Counted from the first letter of the stretch, positions 53,482-64,000 are shown. The stretch is 64,000 nucleotides of DNA from Candidatus Planktophila sp. (GCA_021741905.1 JAIOWZ010000001.1:1-64000), one strand, 5' to 3'. A program made the numbers and translations. Notes: generated by a model not told the origin, from the sequence alone.

Positions 53482-55644
53482 GTGGATACTTTGATAGCAC
53501 CAGTAATCAGTGCTCTCAAAGAGAATCACGCCTCGGTAGATTCTGATGAGGTGTCTCGTGCCTTTGAAGTGGCGCGAGATGCCCACCAAGGTCAGATCCG
53601 AAAATCAGGTGAAGAGTACATAACCCACCCAGTCGCCGTCGCCGAAATCCTGGCACATCTTGGATTAAACCCTGCAACTGTCATTGCTGCCTTACTTCAC
53701 GATACTGTTGAAGATACTAATTATTCATTAGTTCAATTACGAATTGATTTTGGTGATGAGATCGCGAACTTGGTTGATGGTGTTACCAAGTTAGACAAGC
53801 TGAGTTACGGTCCAACTGCAGAAGCTGAAACTGTTCGAAAAATGGTTATTGCAATGTCTCGCGACATTAGAGTGCTCGTTATTAAACTGGCGGATCGGTT
53901 ACACAACGCGCGCACCTGGAAATATGTTTCCGCAGAGAGTGCACTTCGAAAAGCCCGTGAGACTTTAGATATCTATGCTCCGTTGGCTCACCGTTTAGGA
54001 ATGAATGCGATCAAGTGGGAGTTGGAGGACCTTTCCTTTGAAGTTCTGGAACCTAAGAAATTTGAAGAAATCTCCAGATTAGTTGCCGAACGCTCTCCAT
54101 CACGTGATGCTTTAACGGAGCAGGTAATTGAATCTGTGAAAGAGGACTTCTTGCGTGAGCACATAGAAGCCACCGTGACGGGACGAAAAAAGCATTACTT
54201 CTCGGTCTACCAAAAGATGGTTGTTCGTGGTCGTGAGTTCAACGAGATTTATGATCTGGTCGGAATTCGAGTTTTGGTAAATGATGTTCGTGATTGTTAC
54301 GCAGTTCTTGGCTCGATCCATGCCAGGTGGAGTCCTGTTCCGGGACGTTTCAAAGATTACATCGCAATGCCTAAGTTCAATTTATATCAATCTCTTCACA
54401 CAACTGTTATTGGTCCTACAGGAAAAGCGATTGAAATACAGATTCGCACATATGACATGCATGCCAGAGCTGAGTTTGGTATCGCAGCGCACTGGAAATA
54501 CAAGCAGGGTCCTGAAAACACAGAAAGTTCACCGGAAATGTTGTGGCTGCGTCAGTTGCATGAATGGCAGAAAGAAACTGAAGATCCTTCAGAGTTTCTC
54601 GAAGCGTTGCGTTTTGATCTGGGATCACCTGAGGTATTTGTTTTCACACCAAAGGGGAGTGTCGTGGCTTTACCTGGGGGTTCAACACCCGTTGACTTCG
54701 CCTTCTCCGTCCATACTGATGTCGGTCTTCGATGTGCTGGTGCCAAGGTAAATGGACGTTTAGTTCCACTTGATTCTCGCCTGATTAATGGTGATGTTGT
54801 TGAGATTGTCACTAACAAGAGCGAATCAGCGGGGCCAAGTCGAGATTGGCTGAACTTTGTTAAGAGCCCTCGTGCTCGCTCAAAGATTAAGGCTTGGTTT
54901 AGTAAGGAACGTCGCGAAGAAGCGATAGATGCTGGCCGTGAATCTTTAGCCCGCCAAATGCGCAAGGCCGGTCTTCCTTTGCAAAAGATTTTTGCAGGTC
55001 ATTCCTTATTGGAATTGGCTCATGAACTTCGCTATCCAGACATTGATGGATTGTATTCAGCAGTGGGCGATGGATATGTTTCAGCAGCCTCTATCATCGA
55101 TAAGTTAGTAACAGCTTTAGGCGCTGAAGATTCACACCCAGAACCAACGATGGAGGTGTTTGCAAATCGTGTTCCTTCCACGCGACGTTCAAGCAACGCG
55201 ATCGATGTAGAAGGCGCTGATGATGTACTTGTAAAACTTGCTCGTTGCTGCACTCCAGTTCCTGGAGATTTAATCATGGGCTTTATCACCAAGGGCAGTG
55301 GTGTTTCAATTCACCGATCAGACTGCACTAACGCACACGATCTGCAGATTCATCAATTAGATAGAGTCGTAAATGTTAAATGGAGAATAGGTGCCTCTTC
55401 GGTTTTCTTAGTCAATATCCAAGTTGAAGCACTAGATCGTGCTTCTTTATTAGCCGATGTCACGCGCACCCTATCTGACCAGCATGTAAATATTCTGAGC
55501 GCAGCGGTGAGTACTTCCAAGGATCGAACAGCATTCTCACGCTTTACATTTGAGATGGCAGATGCAACTCATCTAGATGCCGTACTTGCTGCTGTGCGAG
55601 GTATTGAAGGCGTTTACGATGTCTATCGAACAACCAACAATTAG
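53482..55644 (+). CDS. rel: Bifunctional (p)ppGpp synthetase/hydrolase
   Basis: This 720-residue Rel enzyme has the usual order: HD hydrolase domain with the intact HDTVEDT motif (about residues 73-79), RelA/SpoT synthetase domain (YQKMVVRGREFNEIYDLVGIRV and FKDYIAMPKFNLYQSLHTTV), TGS domain, a zinc-finger-type region with LARCCTPVPGD, and a C-terminal ACT domain. Both catalytic halves look intact, so it should make and destroy the stringent-response alarmone. GTG start, eight bases after secF; apt, which often lies between, is missing. Stops interlock with DUF349 in TTAG. Confidence 0.95.
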   Translation: MDTLIAPVISALKENHASVDSDEVSRAFEVARDAHQGQIRKSGEEYITHPVAVAEILAHLGLNPATVIAALLHDTVEDTNYSLVQLRIDFGDEIANLVDGVTKLDKLSYGPTAEAETVRKMVIAMSRDIRVLVIKLADRLHNARTWKYVSAESALRKARETLDIYAPLAHRLGMNAIKWELEDLSFEVLEPKKFEEISRLVAERSPSRDALTEQVIESVKEDFLREHIEATVTGRKKHYFSVYQKMVVRGREFNEIYDLVGIRVLVNDVRDCYAVLGSIHARWSPVPGRFKDYIAMPKFNLYQSLHTTVIGPTGKAIEIQIRTYDMHARAEFGIAAHWKYKQGPENTESSPEMLWLRQLHEWQKETEDPSEFLEALRFDLGSPEVFVFTPKGSVVALPGGSTPVDFAFSVHTDVGLRCAGAKVNGRLVPLDSRLINGDVVEIVTNKSESAGPSRDWLNFVKSPRARSKIKAWFSKERREEAIDAGRESLARQMRKAGLPLQKIFAGHSLLELAHELRYPDIDGLYSAVGDGYVSAASIIDKLVTALGAEDSHPEPTMEVFANRVPSTRRSSNAIDVEGADDVLVKLARCCTPVPGDLIMGFITKGSGVSIHRSDCTNAHDLQIHQLDRVVNVKWRIGASSVFLVNIQVEALDRASLLADVTRTLSDQHVNILSAAVSTSKDRTAFSRFTFEMADATHLDAVLAAVRGIEGVYDVYRTTNN

Positions 55645-56939
55645 CTAAATTCGGCTAAGCCCTTTTCAGCCTCTGCCAACCAAACCTTACGGGCAGTTGC
55701 AGATTCTGCAGCCTCTTCAGATTTCTTTGTGTTACCACTTGCAGCAAACTTAGCCGCGGCCTTTTCGTAATTGGCTATAGATTCGGTCAGCTGTGCAACA
55801 ACCTCTTCAGCACGCTTTTTTGCAGCCGGATCGGTCTTGCGCCAGCTATCAGCCTCAGCCTCTTTAATAACTGATTCAACTTTTGCTACCCGCGCATCCA
55901 TCGCCGCACGCTTATCTCTATGGGTCATGCCGATCTTTTCCCAAGAACGAAGATGTTCATTGAGAGTCTTTCGAGCCTCTTTGACATCAGAGATTGGAAG
56001 AACGGCTTCAATCAGAGTAAGCAACTCTTCGCGCTTTACGAGATTGGCTGCCATTGTGACATCGCGCTTTTCAAGATCAGCATTCTTAGCAGTGAAGAAT
56101 TGATCTTGTGCGGCCTTAAACCGTGACCACAACTTTGCGTCATCGCCCTTTTTCCCACGTCCAGCTTCTTTCCAGAGATCCATCAGGGCCTTAAAACGCT
56201 TGGCTGTTGGAACCCATTCAGTCGATGTTGCTAATTTTTCCGCCTCTTCGACGATTACCTTCTTGGCATCTGCAACTACAGACTGTGTCGCTTCGAGTGC
56301 AGCAAAGTGTGTTCGACGACGCTTATCAAATTTGTTGCGTGATGAAGAAAAGCGCTTCCACAAATCTGCATCTGCTTTCTTATCTAGACGCGGCGCAGCT
56401 TTCCATTCATCGAGTAGAACTTTGAGGCGATCTCCAGTGCTCTTCCAACTTTCTGAAAGGGCTAGTCCTTCTGCCTCTGCAACGATTTTTTCCTTTTCTA
56501 CAACTATCTGTGCAAGTCGGGCTGTCTTAGCCGCTGTATCTGCAGCTTTTTTTGCCTCATAGGCTTCGCGGTGTCCTTCAATTAGAGGCTCAATCTGTTC
56601 AACAGATGCTGCTAAGGCATCGAGATCGCCAACGCCATTGAATTCTTTGACCTGATCGCGCAATTTTTTAACCGCTGTATAGGCATCAGATGGAACCATT
56701 GCTCCACTTTTTATGCGCGCAGCAAGCAGCGCTATTTCAGCTGCGAGAACTTCAAATTTTCTTACAAAATATGACAAAGCTTCTTCGGCACTTTTGCCTG
56801 GATATGAACCAACCGCCTTTTCGCCTTGTGATGTTCGAACATACACGGTGCCATCATCTGCTACTCGACCAAAAGCTGAAGGATCTCCTATCAACGCACT
56901 TGCTGCGCTGGCCTGGTGCGGAAAATTCATATCTGTCAT
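55641..56939 (-). CDS. DUF349 domain-containing coiled-coil protein
   Basis: This 432-residue, charged, largely helical protein contains at least three DUF349 repeats, each with a W-K-S/E..R.K.L...WK..GR pattern: about residues 165-235, 240-310 and 315-385. DUF349 proteins are linked to ribosome- or RNA-associated roles in some bacteria, but the function is not established. ATG 56939 has AAAGGA upstream. A DUF349 gene beside rel is common in actinobacteria. Confidence 0.88.
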   Translation of the reverse strand: MTDMNFPHQASAASALIGDPSAFGRVADDGTVYVRTSQGEKAVGSYPGKSAEEALSYFVRKFEVLAAEIALLAARIKSGAMVPSDAYTAVKKLRDQVKEFNGVGDLDALAASVEQIEPLIEGHREAYEAKKAADTAAKTARLAQIVVEKEKIVAEAEGLALSESWKSTGDRLKVLLDEWKAAPRLDKKADADLWKRFSSSRNKFDKRRRTHFAALEATQSVVADAKKVIVEEAEKLATSTEWVPTAKRFKALMDLWKEAGRGKKGDDAKLWSRFKAAQDQFFTAKNADLEKRDVTMAANLVKREELLTLIEAVLPISDVKEARKTLNEHLRSWEKIGMTHRDKRAAMDARVAKVESVIKEAEADSWRKTDPAAKKRAEEVVAQLTESIANYEKAAAKFAASGNTKKSEEAAESATARKVWLAEAEKGLAEFS

Positions 56940-57121
56940 GAGAGTGATCCTTTCAGCGCGTTTCTTCTATAAGAAGTTCGCTATGTGGTGGGTGCGATGT
57001 TCAGAAGTTTTAAGGCTTCTGAGCGTGGGTTGAGGATGTATTCGTGTGCAAAAGGTACCCTGTCTCATGGTGTGAGCGTCAATCGCTCTGGAATCTGAGC
57101 GTGAAAAGAGGTGGGTTGAGC

Positions 57122-57784
57122 ATGCTGATCGACTCATTTGCCGCACCGATGTATGCCACCAATTGCTGGGTGATCGCAACGGAACCAGGGGCCGAGTGCG
57201 TGGTCATTGATCCTGGCATGCCAGATGTTTCTCAGCAGGTGACAGAAATATTGGAAAGGCACAATCTTAAACCGGTAGCTGTGATTGCAACCCATGGTCA
57301 CCTGGACCATACCTTTTCTATCCAAGCAATCGCTGATGGTTACGAAATTCCTTCTTACATCCACAGTGAAGATCGGGCAGCGCTGTCGAACCCAGAAAAG
57401 CTTGTTAGTTCAGAATTTCAAAGCACCTTATCGGGAATGAATTTTTCTGAAGCAAAGTATGTTCGCGAGCTTAGAAATGGCGATGTAATTGAACTAGTTG
57501 GGCTTTCCTTTAAGGCAATCCACTCTCCCGGTCATACTCGAGGCTCATTAATGTTTGAAGTTTCCAATGAGGTATTAGTCAGCGGGGATGTCCTGTTTGC
57601 TGGTTCAATTGGCCGTACCGATTTACCCACTGGTTCTGCAAAAGATATGGAAGAAACCTTGCGCAAGAAAGTACTGCCACTAGCCGATCATCTACGAGTG
57701 TTACCCGGTCACGGACGAGAAACTACTATGGAATATGAAAAAAAGAATAATCCTTATCTTAAGAGTTTGGTGGGTCGCTACTGA
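57122..57784 (+). CDS. MBL-fold metallo-hydrolase (glyoxalase II-like)
   Basis: This 220-residue protein has the zinc-binding THGHLDHT motif (His58, His60, Asp62, His63), a further metal His in HSPGHTRGS, Asp in LVSGDVLF and His in PGHGRETTM. It resembles hydroxyacylglutathione hydrolase-like enzymes that cleave thioesters; the substrate is unknown, and actinobacteria generally use mycothiol rather than glutathione. The ATG at 57122 has GAGGTGGG upstream. TGATG couples it to hisS, an arrangement also found in mycobacteria. Confidence 0.88.
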   Translation: MLIDSFAAPMYATNCWVIATEPGAECVVIDPGMPDVSQQVTEILERHNLKPVAVIATHGHLDHTFSIQAIADGYEIPSYIHSEDRAALSNPEKLVSSEFQSTLSGMNFSEAKYVRELRNGDVIELVGLSFKAIHSPGHTRGSLMFEVSNEVLVSGDVLFAGSIGRTDLPTGSAKDMEETLRKKVLPLADHLRVLPGHGRETTMEYEKKNNPYLKSLVGRY

Positions 57785-59034
57785 TGCCCGGTCAAAAGAT
57801 TTCTGCGCCAAAGGGCGTAAGTGAGTATGTGCCAAGCAGATCAAGGGCATTTGAATTTGTTCGCGAGAACTTAATTGCACCTGCCAAGCGTGCAGGGTAT
57901 CAATTAATAGAGTTGCCTGTTTTTGAAGACACTGAACTCTTCACGCGCGGTGTCGGTGAATCTACCGATGTTGTGTCTAAAGAGATGTATACCTTCGAGG
58001 ATCGTGGTGGCCGATCAATAACCCTTCGTCCCGAAGGAACTGCCGGTGTGATGCGCGCTGTCATCGAACATGGATTAGATCGTGGACAGTTGCCAGTTAA
58101 AGTTTGGTACTCAGGCCAGTTCTTTCGTGCAGAGCGTCCGCAAGCTGGACGCTATCGACAGTTCTATCAAGTTGGAATTGAAGCGATTGGTCTAGATGAT
58201 CCTGCAATTGATGCCGAAGTTATTGCAATTGCAGACGCGGGTTTTAAGGCAATAGGACTCAGCAAATACCGTCTAGAAATTACTTCATTAGGAGATGCCG
58301 AATCTCGCGCAGCTCATCGGGTTGATCTCGTAGAATTTATCTCAACGCTCAGATTGGATGAAGCAACAGCTGCGCGGGCCCTTGTTAATCCGCTCCGCCT
58401 CTTTGATGACAAGCGCGAGGAAATGCGCAAGGCGATGGCTGATGCTCCACTATTGATCAATTATCTAAATGAAGCTTCCCGCCTTCAATTTGAACAAGTG
58501 CAAAAGTATTTGAATGCCTTGGGAATTTCATATGTACTCAATCCACGAATGGTGCGTGGTCTTGATTACTACACAGGGACTACCTTCGAGTTTGTTCACG
58601 AATTGTTGGGGGCGCAATCAGGTATTGGAGGCGGCGGACGATATGACGGTTTGATGGAGCAACTCGGAGGCCAGTCTCTCTCTGGAATTGGATTTGGATT
58701 AGGCGTCGATCGCGCACTTTTAGCTGCAGAGGCAGAAGGAGTAATAGGAAACGATGCTTTTGTTTCAGATCTATTCATCATTCCGCTAGGCGAGTCGGCC
58801 AGAGTTAAAGCCTTAACTATTGCCGCCGATTTACGAACCCATGGAAAGAGCGTAGAAATTGCCTTTGGTGATCGCGCCCTCAAAGGGGCTATGAAAGGTG
58901 CCGATAAAAGCGGTGCGAAATGTGTCGTGGTACTTGGTGAATCAGAGATTTCTAGCGGAACAGTTGAATTGAAAGAGATGAAATCTGGGCACACATCTTC
59001 AGTTAAGATTGACTCATTGCTCGAAGCTCTCTAA
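57784..59034 (+). CDS. hisS: Histidyl-tRNA synthetase
   Basis: This 416-residue class II synthetase has motif 2 [25 protein letters not shown], the histidine-specific segments [16 protein letters not shown] and [11 protein letters not shown], motif 3 [10 protein letters not shown], and a C-terminal anticodon-binding domain. Full length. Its ATG overlaps the stop of the MBL gene. Confidence 0.97.
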   Translation: MPGQKISAPKGVSEYVPSRSRAFEFVRENLIAPAKRAGYQLIELPVFEDTELFTRGVGESTDVVSKEMYTFEDRGGRSITLRPEGTAGVMRAVIEHGLDRGQLPVKVWYSGQFFRAERPQAGRYRQFYQVGIEAIGLDDPAIDAEVIAIADAGFKAIGLSKYRLEITSLGDAESRAAHRVDLVEFISTLRLDEATAARALVNPLRLFDDKREEMRKAMADAPLLINYLNEASRLQFEQVQKYLNALGISYVLNPRMVRGLDYYTGTTFEFVHELLGAQSGIGGGGRYDGLMEQLGGQSLSGIGFGLGVDRALLAAEAEGVIGNDAFVSDLFIIPLGESARVKALTIAADLRTHGKSVEIAFGDRALKGAMKGADKSGAKCVVVLGESEISSGTVELKEMKSGHTSSVKIDSLLEAL

Positions 59035-59056
59035 AACGGAAAAATTGGACTAATTA

Positions 59057-60811
59057 ATGTTGCGTACACATGAAGCAGGCTCACTTCGTAAATCCCATGC
59101 GGGTCAGACAGTCACCCTCGCAGGATGGGTTTCACGTCGCCGAGATCATGGTGGTGTTGCCTTTATTGATCTTCGTGATGCATCTGGTTCAGTGCAAGTA
59201 GTTATTCGCGACGAAAAAGTCGCAGGATCATTACGCGCAGAGTGGTGTTTGCTAATAACAGGTGAGGTTGTCGCTCGACCTGACGGAAATCAGAATACAA
59301 ACATCGCAACAGGTGAAATTGAAGTGATGGGGGACACCGTTGTTGTCTTGTCAGAATCCGCCCCGCTGCCCTTTCCTGTAGATAGTGGAGATGACACAGA
59401 CATTAACGAAGAGGTTCGACTGCGTTACCGATATTTAGACCTGCGCCGTGAAAAGCCGGCGCACAACCTGCGCTTGCGTTCAAAAGTCACTTCAACGATC
59501 CGTCGCGTGATGGAAGAAGAGACATTCCTTGAGATTGAAACACCATACTTAACTAGGTCAACACCAGAAGGAGCGCGCGACTTTTTAGTTCCAGTTCGCC
59601 TGCAACCAGGTAGTTGGTATGCCTTGCCTCAGTCACCGCAGCTTTTTAAGCAACTGTTGATGGTTGCAGGTATGGAAAAGTATTATCAAATCGCACGCTG
59701 TTTCCGTGATGAGGACTTTCGGGCAGATCGCCAACCAGAGTTCACGCAACTCGATATTGAAATGTCATTTATTGATCAGGAAGATATTTTGGCTGTGGCT
59801 GAAAAGATTGTTGCTCGCATTTGGAAGGAAACCGTTAACTACGATATCCCTCTTCCATTGCAGCGCATGACATATGCCGACGCGATGACACAGTATGGAT
59901 CTGACAAACCCGATCTTCGTTTCACAAATCAGTTAGTGGATCTCACCTCATTTTTTGGTGAGACACCTTTTAGAGTTTTCCAAGCTCCTTATGTGGGCGC
60001 GGTTGTTATGCCCGGGGGAGCATCCTCTGCACGTCGCGAGTTAGATGCGTGGCAGGACTGGGCAAAGGCACGTGGCGCAAAGGGACTGGCATACATTCTG
60101 GTAAATGAAGATGGCACTCTAGGTGGCCCAGTTTCAAAGAATATTTCCGAGAAGGAAACTGTAGGAATTGTTCAAGCAGCTGGCGCTAAAGTTGGAGATG
60201 CGATCTTCTTTGCAGCAGGAGAACGAACAGCTTCTTTAAATCTGTTGGGTGCCGTTCGATTAGAAATTGGAAAGCGATGCGGTCTAATCCCTGAAGGTAA
60301 GTGGGAATTCTTGTGGGTAGTAGATGCTCCTATGTTTGAGCCGACAGACAACGGTGGATGGACAGCTGTTCATCATCCATTTACTGGACCCAAGCCAGAG
60401 TTTGCAGCAACATTCAAGTCAGATCCTGCCTCAGCACTTGCTTATGCCTATGACATTGTATTGAACGGAACTGAGTTAGGTGGCGGATCGATTCGTATTC
60501 ATGATCGAACTATGCAAAAAGATGTTTTCTCTGTCATTGGCTTAAGTGATGAAGAGGCAAACAGTAAGTTTGGTTTCTTGTTAGAAGCTTTCAATTATGG
60601 GCCGCCACCGCATGGCGGAATTGCACTTGGTTTAGATCGAGCTTGTGCACTGCTGACTGGGTCAGACTCGATTCGTGAAGTTATTGCTTTCCCAAAGACA
60701 GCTAGTGGTGGAGATCCTCTAACGGGTGCTCCAACTCCCATTACTCCCGCTCAACGCAAAGAGAGCGGAATCGATTGGGTTCCACAAGCAAAAACCAGCG
60801 AAGACAAGTAA
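59057..60811 (+). CDS. aspS: Aspartyl-tRNA synthetase
   Basis: This 584-residue bacterial-type class II synthetase has an N-terminal OB anticodon domain ([16 protein letters not shown]), motif 2 [22 protein letters not shown], the bacterial insertion (GAD) domain, and motif 3 [11 protein letters not shown]. In organisms lacking AsnRS it may charge tRNA-Asn as well; this cannot be decided from the window. It follows hisS by 22 bases. Confidence 0.97.
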   Translation: MLRTHEAGSLRKSHAGQTVTLAGWVSRRRDHGGVAFIDLRDASGSVQVVIRDEKVAGSLRAEWCLLITGEVVARPDGNQNTNIATGEIEVMGDTVVVLSESAPLPFPVDSGDDTDINEEVRLRYRYLDLRREKPAHNLRLRSKVTSTIRRVMEEETFLEIETPYLTRSTPEGARDFLVPVRLQPGSWYALPQSPQLFKQLLMVAGMEKYYQIARCFRDEDFRADRQPEFTQLDIEMSFIDQEDILAVAEKIVARIWKETVNYDIPLPLQRMTYADAMTQYGSDKPDLRFTNQLVDLTSFFGETPFRVFQAPYVGAVVMPGGASSARRELDAWQDWAKARGAKGLAYILVNEDGTLGGPVSKNISEKETVGIVQAAGAKVGDAIFFAAGERTASLNLLGAVRLEIGKRCGLIPEGKWEFLWVVDAPMFEPTDNGGWTAVHHPFTGPKPEFAATFKSDPASALAYAYDIVLNGTELGGGSIRIHDRTMQKDVFSVIGLSDEEANSKFGFLLEAFNYGPPPHGGIALGLDRACALLTGSDSIREVIAFPKTASGGDPLTGAPTPITPAQRKESGIDWVPQAKTSEDK

Positions 60812-60819
60812 GGGTCAGG

Positions 60820-60825
60820 TAGGCT
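60820..60825 (+). promoter_or_regulatory. -10 box of the DUF948 gene (leaderless)
   Basis: TAGGCT ends six bases before the ATG at 60832. It would give alaS a promoter separate from aspS. Confidence 0.55.
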
Positions 60826-60831
60826 AACGAT

Positions 60832-61194
60832 ATGGGTCCAGGCGGAATTGCAACGATAATTGCAGCATCATCTCTTGCTGTAATCGCTTTGGCTATCGCA
60901 TATGTTGTTATCCGAGTCGGTCGCTTCGTTGACGAAGCAAGCACTTCACTCAAGGTTCTTACAGAAGAGACCGCCCCGCTCATTGACGAGTTGAATACAA
61001 CAGTAACTCTTGTCAATGGTCCTCTTCATAGTATTAACCGCGTTACCAAGAATATTGAAGAAATGTCTGACAAAGTCAATGAAGCGGCATCAACTTTTAT
61101 GAACAAAAATGGTTCGGCGGTCAAGGTGGCAGGAGCTCTTATATCAGCAGCGCAAATGAACAAGGGCCGCTCAAAAAAGAAGAAGGCGGAGTGA
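60832..61194 (+). CDS. DUF948 family membrane-anchored protein
   Basis: This 120-residue protein has one N-terminal membrane helix (about 6-28), then a coiled-coil stretch (VGRFVDEASTSLKVLTEETAPLIDELNTTV) and a lysine-rich tail. The layout is that of DUF948. Relatives sit directly upstream of alaS in many actinobacteria. Function unknown. Confidence 0.87.
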   Translation: MGPGGIATIIAASSLAVIALAIAYVVIRVGRFVDEASTSLKVLTEETAPLIDELNTTVTLVNGPLHSINRVTKNIEEMSDKVNEAASTFMNKNGSAVKVAGALISAAQMNKGRSKKKKAE

Positions 61195-61203
61195 TCCTAG
61201 CTA

Positions 61204-63876
61204 GTGGAATCCGCCGAGATCCGTTCGCGCTGGCTGCGCTTCTTTGAATCAGATAACCAACAGGGTTTAACCCACACAGTTGTGCCTTCAGCATCTGTGA
61301 TTGCTGATGATCCAAATCTCTTATTAGTAAATGCCGGGATGGTTCCCTTTAAGCCGTTCTTTCTGGGTGAGGTAACACCGCCTTATAAGAGAGCTACTTC
61401 AGTGCAAAAGTGTGTTCGTACATTAGATATTGATGAAGTTGGTAAAACAACTCGTCACGCATCTTTTTTTCAAATGTGTGGCAATTTCTCTTTTGGTGAC
61501 TACTTCAAAGAAGGCGCAATCGCACTTGCATGGGAACTTTTAACACGCCCTATCGCAGATGGTGGATATGGTTTCCCTGAAGATAAATTGTGGGTGACTG
61601 TTTACTTAGATGATGATGAAGCTGCAGATATTTGGCACAAAAAAATTGGTGTGCCAAAGGAGCGAATCCAGCGCCGTGACATGGCAGATAATTTCTGGTC
61701 GATGGGAGTGCCAGGACCCTGCGGACCATGTTCTGAAATTTACTATGACCGAGGTCCTGCATATGGCGCTGAGGGCGGACCTATCGCAGATGAAAATAGA
61801 TACCTTGAAATTTGGAATCTTGTTTTCATGCAAAATGAACGTGGTGCTGGTGGCGGAAAAGATAGCTATCCGATTCTTGGCGAATTGCCAGCAAAAAGTA
61901 TTGATACGGGTCTTGGCTTAGAGCGAACGGCAGCGTTGTTGCAGGGTGTTGAAAATATTTATGAGATCGATACAACAATAATGATTTTGAATCGCGCCTC
62001 TGAACTGACGGGAGTTAAGTACGGAACATCTGAAAAGTCAGATATTTCATTGCGCGTGATTGCCGATCACGCCCGTACATCTGCCATGTTGATCGGTGAT
62101 GGGGTAACGCCCGGTAATGAAGGTCGTGGCTATGTGCTGCGCCGAATGATGCGCAGAACTATTCGCAATATGCGTCTTTTGGGATCGGTGGATCCAATCA
62201 TGTCTGAATTAACTGTCGCTGCAATTGGTGCAATGGGGTCGCAGTATCCGGAGTTGGTAGCCGATAAGAAGCGCATTTTATCTGTCAGTGTTTCCGAAGA
62301 AGAAAGTTTCTTGCAAACACTCAAAAGTGGTACCGCAATCTTTGATCTTGCATCAGTTGCTTTGAAGAAAAGTAAGGCAACTGTCGTACCTGGTGATGAA
62401 GTCTTTAAACTTCATGACACTTATGGCTTCCCTTTTGATTTAACCTTGGAGATGGCGCGCGAAGAGGGCCTCGAGGTTGATGAAGATGGCTTCCGCCGTT
62501 TGATGAAGGAACAAAAGGATCGAGCAAAGGCTGATGCGAAGGCGAAGAAATCAGGTCATGCCGATGTTTCTGTCTATAAGGCTATTGCTGATAAAAACGG
62601 CAAAAGTGAATTCGTTGGTTACGCCCAGCAGAGTTCAGAATCAAAGCTAACTGGAATTGTTGTAGATGGAATTGGTGTTACAAGTGCCTCAGAAGGCGAA
62701 GATGTTGAGCTCACCTTAAATCGAACACCGTTCTATGCTGAAGGTGGTGGCCAATTAGCAGATGGCGGGCGCATTACCTTAAGCAACGGTGCAATTGTTG
62801 AAATTGAAGATGTTCAATCACCAGTTCCTGGTCTTTCAGTACACCGCGGCCGCGTTATTAGCGGTGCAGTTGAAGTTGGTAGTGACGCACTTGCTGAGAT
62901 AGATGTCCAGCGTCGTCACGCTATTTCGAGGGCGCATACGGCAACTCACATGGTTCACAAGGCGTTCCGTGAAATTCTTGGCGAAACTGCGACACAAGCT
63001 GGATCTGAGAATTCACCTGGTCGTTTCCGCTTTGATTTTCCATCTACTGGTTCAGTTCCAGCCAGTGTTTTAGATGATGTTGAATCGCGGGTCAATGCTT
63101 TATTACTAGATAATCTTGAAGTGACTGCTGAAAGTATGAGTCAAGCGAAGGCTAAAGAACTTGGCGCCATGGCTTTGTTTGGAGAAAAATATGGTGATGT
63201 CGTCCGCGTAGTCAGCGTGGGCGAATGGGCCCGTGAATTATGCGGCGGAACACATGTTGAAAGATCCGGGCAGCTAGGCGTGATCAAGTTGTTGGGTGAA
63301 TCCTCAATTGGAGCTGGTGTTCGTCGCGTTGAGGCACTTGTCGGGGTTGATGCTTATAAGTTTTTAGCCCGTGAACATCTTTTGCTCAACTCGCTTACTG
63401 ATTTAGTAAAAGGTGCTCGCACGGAAGAGTTACCTGAGCGAATCTCAGAGTTACTGAACAAGATGAAGGAAATTGAAAAAGAACTAGCATCGGTTCGTTC
63501 AGCGCAAGCTCTTTCTCAAGTAGGAGAGCTTGCCAAAAAGGCCAAAGTGATTAATGGAATTTCCTACATCTCATCAGTCATGGCTGATGGTGTTTCAGGC
63601 GATGACCTACGAAAAATCGCATTAGATTTACGATCTGGCGAAGCGAAATCCGTGGTCGCTCTGATCAGTTCTAATGACGGTAAACCAGTTTTGGTCGTTG
63701 CAACAAGCGAAGCGGCGCGATCAGCTGGGGTTAAGGCTGGAGCGCTAGTAAAAATTGGTTCAACTATTCTGGGCGGCGGCGGCGGCGGTAAGGATGATTT
63801 CGCACAAGGTGGCGGGATTGATTCGTCAAAATCACAGGATGCTTTGACTGCAATCTCAAACGCGCTCGTTGGTTAA
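61204..63876 (+). CDS. alaS: Alanyl-tRNA synthetase
   Basis: This 890-residue enzyme is full length: catalytic domain (residues 1-240, with [27 protein letters not shown]), tRNA-recognition domain, editing domain with the zinc motif H-x3-H ([10 protein letters not shown]) and CGGTHVE, and a C-Ala domain ending in a run of six glycines before [12 protein letters not shown] start at 61204, nine bases after DUF948. Its stop is immediately followed by ruvX. Confidence 0.97.
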   Translation: MESAEIRSRWLRFFESDNQQGLTHTVVPSASVIADDPNLLLVNAGMVPFKPFFLGEVTPPYKRATSVQKCVRTLDIDEVGKTTRHASFFQMCGNFSFGDYFKEGAIALAWELLTRPIADGGYGFPEDKLWVTVYLDDDEAADIWHKKIGVPKERIQRRDMADNFWSMGVPGPCGPCSEIYYDRGPAYGAEGGPIADENRYLEIWNLVFMQNERGAGGGKDSYPILGELPAKSIDTGLGLERTAALLQGVENIYEIDTTIMILNRASELTGVKYGTSEKSDISLRVIADHARTSAMLIGDGVTPGNEGRGYVLRRMMRRTIRNMRLLGSVDPIMSELTVAAIGAMGSQYPELVADKKRILSVSVSEEESFLQTLKSGTAIFDLASVALKKSKATVVPGDEVFKLHDTYGFPFDLTLEMAREEGLEVDEDGFRRLMKEQKDRAKADAKAKKSGHADVSVYKAIADKNGKSEFVGYAQQSSESKLTGIVVDGIGVTSASEGEDVELTLNRTPFYAEGGGQLADGGRITLSNGAIVEIEDVQSPVPGLSVHRGRVISGAVEVGSDALAEIDVQRRHAISRAHTATHMVHKAFREILGETATQAGSENSPGRFRFDFPSTGSVPASVLDDVESRVNALLLDNLEVTAESMSQAKAKELGAMALFGEKYGDVVRVVSVGEWARELCGGTHVERSGQLGVIKLLGESSIGAGVRRVEALVGVDAYKFLAREHLLLNSLTDLVKGARTEELPERISELLNKMKEIEKELASVRSAQALSQVGELAKKAKVINGISYISSVMADGVSGDDLRKIALDLRSGEAKSVVALISSNDGKPVLVVATSEAARSAGVKAGALVKIGSTILGGGGGGKDDFAQGGGIDSSKSQDALTAISNALVG

Positions 63877-64000
63877 ATGATGGAGCGCGGGCGTCGAATC
63901 GCATTTGATTACGGTGATGTTCGAATTGGCGTAGCTGTCAGTGATCCAGATTCGATTCTCTCTTCTCCTTTAACAACATTGAAAGCAAACGATAAGTCGC
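63877..64000 (+). CDS. ruvX: Putative pre-16S rRNA nuclease RuvX/YqgF, N-terminal part
   Basis: The 41 codons visible before the window ends encode a RuvX/YqgF start: [19 protein letters not shown], with the first catalytic Asp of the RNase H-like fold (Asp11) and the following R-x-GVA-x-SD. It begins with tandem ATG codons directly after the alaS stop, the usual actinobacterial order. The rest lies outside the window. Confidence 0.9.
   Translation, partial: MMERGRRIAFDYGDVRIGVAVSDPDSILSSPLTTLKANDKS

Noticed and set aside
54281-54751. 156-codon frame inside rel, and other frames inside rel, thrS and DUF349
   Set aside because: All lie within strongly supported genes in another frame, without ribosome-binding sites or recognisable protein features.
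57056-57073. TACCCT followed by ATGGTGTGA, a possible two-codon leader peptide before the MBL gene
   Set aside because: The spacing (five bases) is off and a two-codon frame is easily found by chance.

Overview
The window is an ordinary-looking stretch of chromosome from an actinobacterium with a small, tightly packed genome. Actinobacterial markers are the small cytochrome oxidase subunit CtaF, a QcrABC complex with a diheme QcrC, DUF4191, DUF3043 and SCO2322-family proteins, the phosphatidylinositol-mannoside genes (PIP synthase, acyltransferase, PimA) and AdoK-type adenosine kinase. Base composition is clearly lower in GC than in Streptomyces or Mycobacterium. Genes are spaced by a few bases or overlap, and nearly every convergent gene pair overlaps. 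A freshwater acI-type lineage (Nanopelagicales, Planktophila-like) fits best. That assignment is inference from content and composition, not from a marker search.

Layout. 1-2535: end of a CopC-like protein, an NCS1 purine/cytosine permease and a shortened NhaA. 2562-16432: glnA, RDD, DUF4191, an acyltransferase, lipA and lipB, an MMPL exporter plus FAD oxidoreductase pair, then a TIGR01777 epimerase, sucB, lpd and pepA. This is the lipoate/2-oxoacid dehydrogenase neighbourhood familiar from mycobacteria and streptomycetes. 16471-23054: gcvT, an ECF vitamin transporter operon headed by a secreted SCO2322-family protein and preceded by a cobalamin riboswitch, an aldo/keto reductase and DUF3043. 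23151-31890: A-type Fe-S carrier, adoK, and the terminal respiratory genes ctaC-ctaD-ctaF (plus strand) facing qcrB-qcrA-qcrC-ctaE (minus strand). 32049-36412: a receiver-like protein, trpD, an exonuclease, an esterase and a nitronate-monooxygenase-like flavoprotein.

36523-37220 holds tRNA-Val, a cupin gene, tRNA-Cys and tRNA-Gly, all on the minus strand. 37289-46314: pabB, pabC, thrS, Ap4A-phosphorylase-like HIT protein, a GTPase-like minus-strand gene, pgsA, acyltransferase, pimA, a LemA-like protein and a DUF3048 lipoprotein. 46354-64000: pdxS-pdxT, yebC, ruvCAB, secD-secF, rel, DUF349, MBL hydrolase, hisS, aspS, DUF948, alaS and the start of ruvX. Much of this order is colinear with Mycobacterium tuberculosis (recalled: glnA1 Rv2220 down to trpD Rv2192c, then thrS Rv2614c down to alaS Rv2555c).

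How the genes work together: lipB/lipA build the lipoyl groups carried by SucB and recycled by Lpd. CtaCDEF and QcrABC form the respiratory supercomplex. The riboswitch and ECF operon indicate uptake of vitamin B12 or a precursor. The pgsA-acyltransferase-pimA run makes the first steps of phosphatidylinositol mannosides. Many transcription units begin with a TANNNT -10 box placed 6-7 bases before the start codon, which indicates leaderless mRNAs and resolves several start sites.

The most unusual items are the GTP-binding-defective EF-G-like protein at 41561-42145, the secreted protein at the head of the B12 ECF operon, the reduced NhaA, and the cupin gene inside a tRNA cluster. No mobile element, CRISPR array, rRNA or prophage was seen.
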